A stretch of 64,000 bases of DNA from Spisula solida (lineage: Eukaryota; Mollusca; Bivalvia; Venerida; Mactridae): the NCBI GenBank assembly GCA_947247005.1, contig OX365948.1:3038001-3102000 (forward strand), read 5' to 3'. Position 1 is the first letter of the stretch. Every line of letters starts with the position of its first letter. The position numbers and the translations under genes were made by a program. Below the pieces are notes generated by a model, which worked only from the letters and a program-made list of their open reading frames with translations, searched no databases and was not told where the DNA came from. Below, piece by piece: positions 61,831 to 64,000 of the stretch.

Positions 61831-63702
61831 TATTATTAATCATTGTGCAATGCGTCCAAATTGTCATAACTTTCATCAATAAATAAAACTGGTCTTTCAT
61901 TTTTACCAGGAAAATCCAGGATATTGCAAAGTCAGACAGCATATAGGTCGATGCTTGTCTTAATCATATTCACAAGACAGTAACAAACACAATTATACAA
62001 TTGTGCTCGCATACAGTAGACTCATGACACAGGGAAAGTGCATTTATCAGCAACATGATGTCGTGAATTCCTATCTTTCAATTTTACGACGCAGAACATT
62101 CAAGTACTTAACTTGGCTGGCGATCAATCCTGAATCAATCCATTGTTATAAGTCTGTGATTTTTCCTTTTGTTTATTTAATGTCTGAAATACATATGCAT
62201 TTAACTCGTAGGTGTAGGAACGACCTTGAAATGATTTACTAAAGGGAAGTTAGTGTTTAAAACGGAACGGTTAAAAAACTCGTCGCATCGCGACTCGGAT
62301 TTTTTACTTCCCCTTACAGTATTGAGTGTTCGTTTATCTTATTGAACATATTAAACCGGAAAAAACTGTTTCTAAAAACATAAGTACCAACTTGAAAGTC
62401 TGAAGAATACGTGCTCGCGCTCGTTACCGATATGGGTATTTCAATAACCAGCGCTTAAATCCCCTATTAAACTGAATTACCTGTAGTCTGTTATCGTCAG
62501 ATAAACATTACGACGATGCTTTTGGTATTTCATTAAAATCATTAAAAAATGCTCTGCTGCTACCGACATACTGGAAGAGTTTATTACATGAGCAATTTAA
62601 GCGATGAATATGGTTCACATTATTGTTCCGATGAAATGCAAAATGTCTTGCTTTTTATTCTCCCGTCTTGTCATGATTATTCATGCTTGTAACAGTATCC
62701 ATCATAACTGAGGTGTCACTGGCGCATAATTAGTAGAATGTTCTATTTTTGGAACTTTTTCTTTGATCAATTGTTACAAGTATAATTAAACTAACTGTTC
62801 TATAATATAAACAATAATTTAATACCCAATTTAAAGTATAAAGCCCTCTAACGAGTTGAAACTTTGCCCCAAAGCCAGTCTGGAGGCATTTTTCTCTACA
62901 ACACGGTTTCTTGCTTTAACATATCTGTTTTAATAGGATGACCTAAACTGGGCAAGTTTATTGCATAACAAAAATTGATTATTGTTCCATTTAGAAACAT
63001 TCCGGGCTTGAACCACTTTGTTTTTTTTATAATAATTTTCTTTTATTTGTCATTCATTTTGGGTAGGAACTGTCATGATTTGAATATTTCATAACGCGCG
63101 AGTACTAATTTGATTTTAAAGGTATAATTATACGGATTTAACTCATTAAAAGCATACTCGTCCAAAATGGATAACCCATAGACAAAATTAATAACGCAAG
63201 CGATCAATAATACCATGCATCGCATACAATCAACGATCTTCACAGCATCTTGATTTAATGTTTCAAGACATGTTTGTGTTTTAATTGAAGAATTTTAAAA
63301 CATTTTTATTAAGGACATTGTCAGTTCTAGTCATCTAGACAGTACATTGTGGTGTATACGGTATTTCTTATAACGCAAGATGCACTGTGTAGTTACTTAT
63401 AGTACACTTCTACCAAACATTTTTTGAAGATAAACAACTCCATTGTTTACAAGCGTTTGGAGAGAAATATCGTATGTCTCATAAGTCATGTAAGGATTGA
63501 TGAACGCCTTGTGAAATGTACATCATCGACACGTTCAACAAAATGCATTGTCTCAGACACACCTAAAGGAAAGTCATTGATTCTTAATATCGCTTGCATG
63601 GAGAAGTGAAAGATTTGTAAAAGCATCCATGGCATATCTAGAGTGACTGTCCCCATTTATAGTAGTGCTACATAAAGTAAATACATTATATTCAATATTT
63701 AC
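61831..63702. other. Non-coding sequence
   Basis: No gene supported. A short inverted CGTCGCATCGCGACTCG is near 62281. The 61-codon frame at 63424-63609 has no family signature. Confidence 0.35.
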
Positions 63703-63781
63703 CCGACGGCATGATTTGTGACATCAGTGGATGATATACGTACGTTTCATTCCCAACAGAGACACATGAACATGTTTGACT
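63703..63781 (-). CDS. Candidate internal exon
   Basis: Minus strand, acceptor CTATATTCCAG, 26 codons plus one base, donor GTCGG followed by GTAAAT. The frame reads SQTCSCVSVGNETYVYHP and LMSQIMPS, phase 0 in and 1 out. The two cysteines suggest a secreted or extracellular piece. No neighbouring exon is seen. Confidence 0.25.
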
Positions 63782-63848
63782 CTGGAATATAGACCTGTCT
63801 GTCTTACGCCCTCTTGTCGCTCTGCATTGTGCGTGGTAGTTTAGAGCA

Positions 63849-64000
63849 GTATCTAGTACCTGGTTTATGCTATGCAAATCTATAATACCTAGTTCCTTCT
63901 ATAAAAAGCTAAAACAACCTAGTTTTAGCTATACAAAGCTGAATGATTTAGTTTCAGATATTAAAATTTGAAATACCTTGTTTCAGCTATAAAAAGCTGA
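63849..64000 (+). repeat. ~29-bp tandem repeat at window edge
   Basis: Units like CTATAAAAAGCTAAAACA then ACCTAGTTTTAG recur at 29-30 bp and run out of the window. Confidence 0.8.

Noticed and set aside
61346..61942. Open frames of 79-125 codons over the 33-bp repeat
   Set aside because: Same artefact from a 33-bp period.

Overview
This is eukaryotic, AT-rich DNA, most likely from a bivalve mollusc. The reasons are split genes with GT-AG introns and AATAAA signals, a secreted glycine-rich protein of the shell-matrix kind, tRNA-derived SINEs, mariner elements, an APE-type LINE, and very many foldback elements and minisatellites. Nothing is bacterial or viral. The species assignment is an inference. 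Most long open frames here are tandem repeats whose period is a multiple of three, not genes.

Layout. 1-12300: a minus-strand split gene (exons 11924-11520, 5878-5188, 2766-2710) that looks like a THEMIS/GAREM-type CABIT-domain adaptor. Splice phases agree across both introns, and a small exon carries a YATM tyrosine motif. Decayed related fragments lie at 532-687 and 1852-1904. Its 5.6-kb first intron holds giant foldback element 1 (6252-10583). 12293-18612: two TTAA-flanked inverted-repeat elements; the first contains a smaller palindrome and a mariner-like element. 18640-38300: one LINE in three pieces (18640-19036, 24617-28737, 37744-38300), split by two giant foldback elements, 4 (19037-24616) and 5 (28738-37740), and by a small element inside its reverse transcriptase. 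38300-43700: decayed repeats, a MITE and a possible terminal exon. 43727-46969: a four-exon gene for a 133-residue secreted glycine-rich protein, with TATA box and polyA signal. 47775-54078: a large inverted-repeat region enclosing an element with 5-bp target duplications (50233-52554). 54000-64000: mostly non-genic, with a mariner-like element, a partial foldback copy, a 33-bp minisatellite whose units contain a dyad, a candidate exon and a 29-bp repeat at the window edge.

Main result. The three giant foldback elements differ in their long inverted arms, but each has at its centre an array with a 42-bp period, and the 42-bp units are recognisably related between elements (about 23-31 of 42 positions by hand alignment). 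42 bp equals four turns of B-DNA and also 14 codons. Elements 1 and 5 share the terminus TAGTCCATG and a TAA target duplication; removing element 5 plus one TAA rejoins the LINE protein across the gap. I cannot assign this architecture to a named transposon family.
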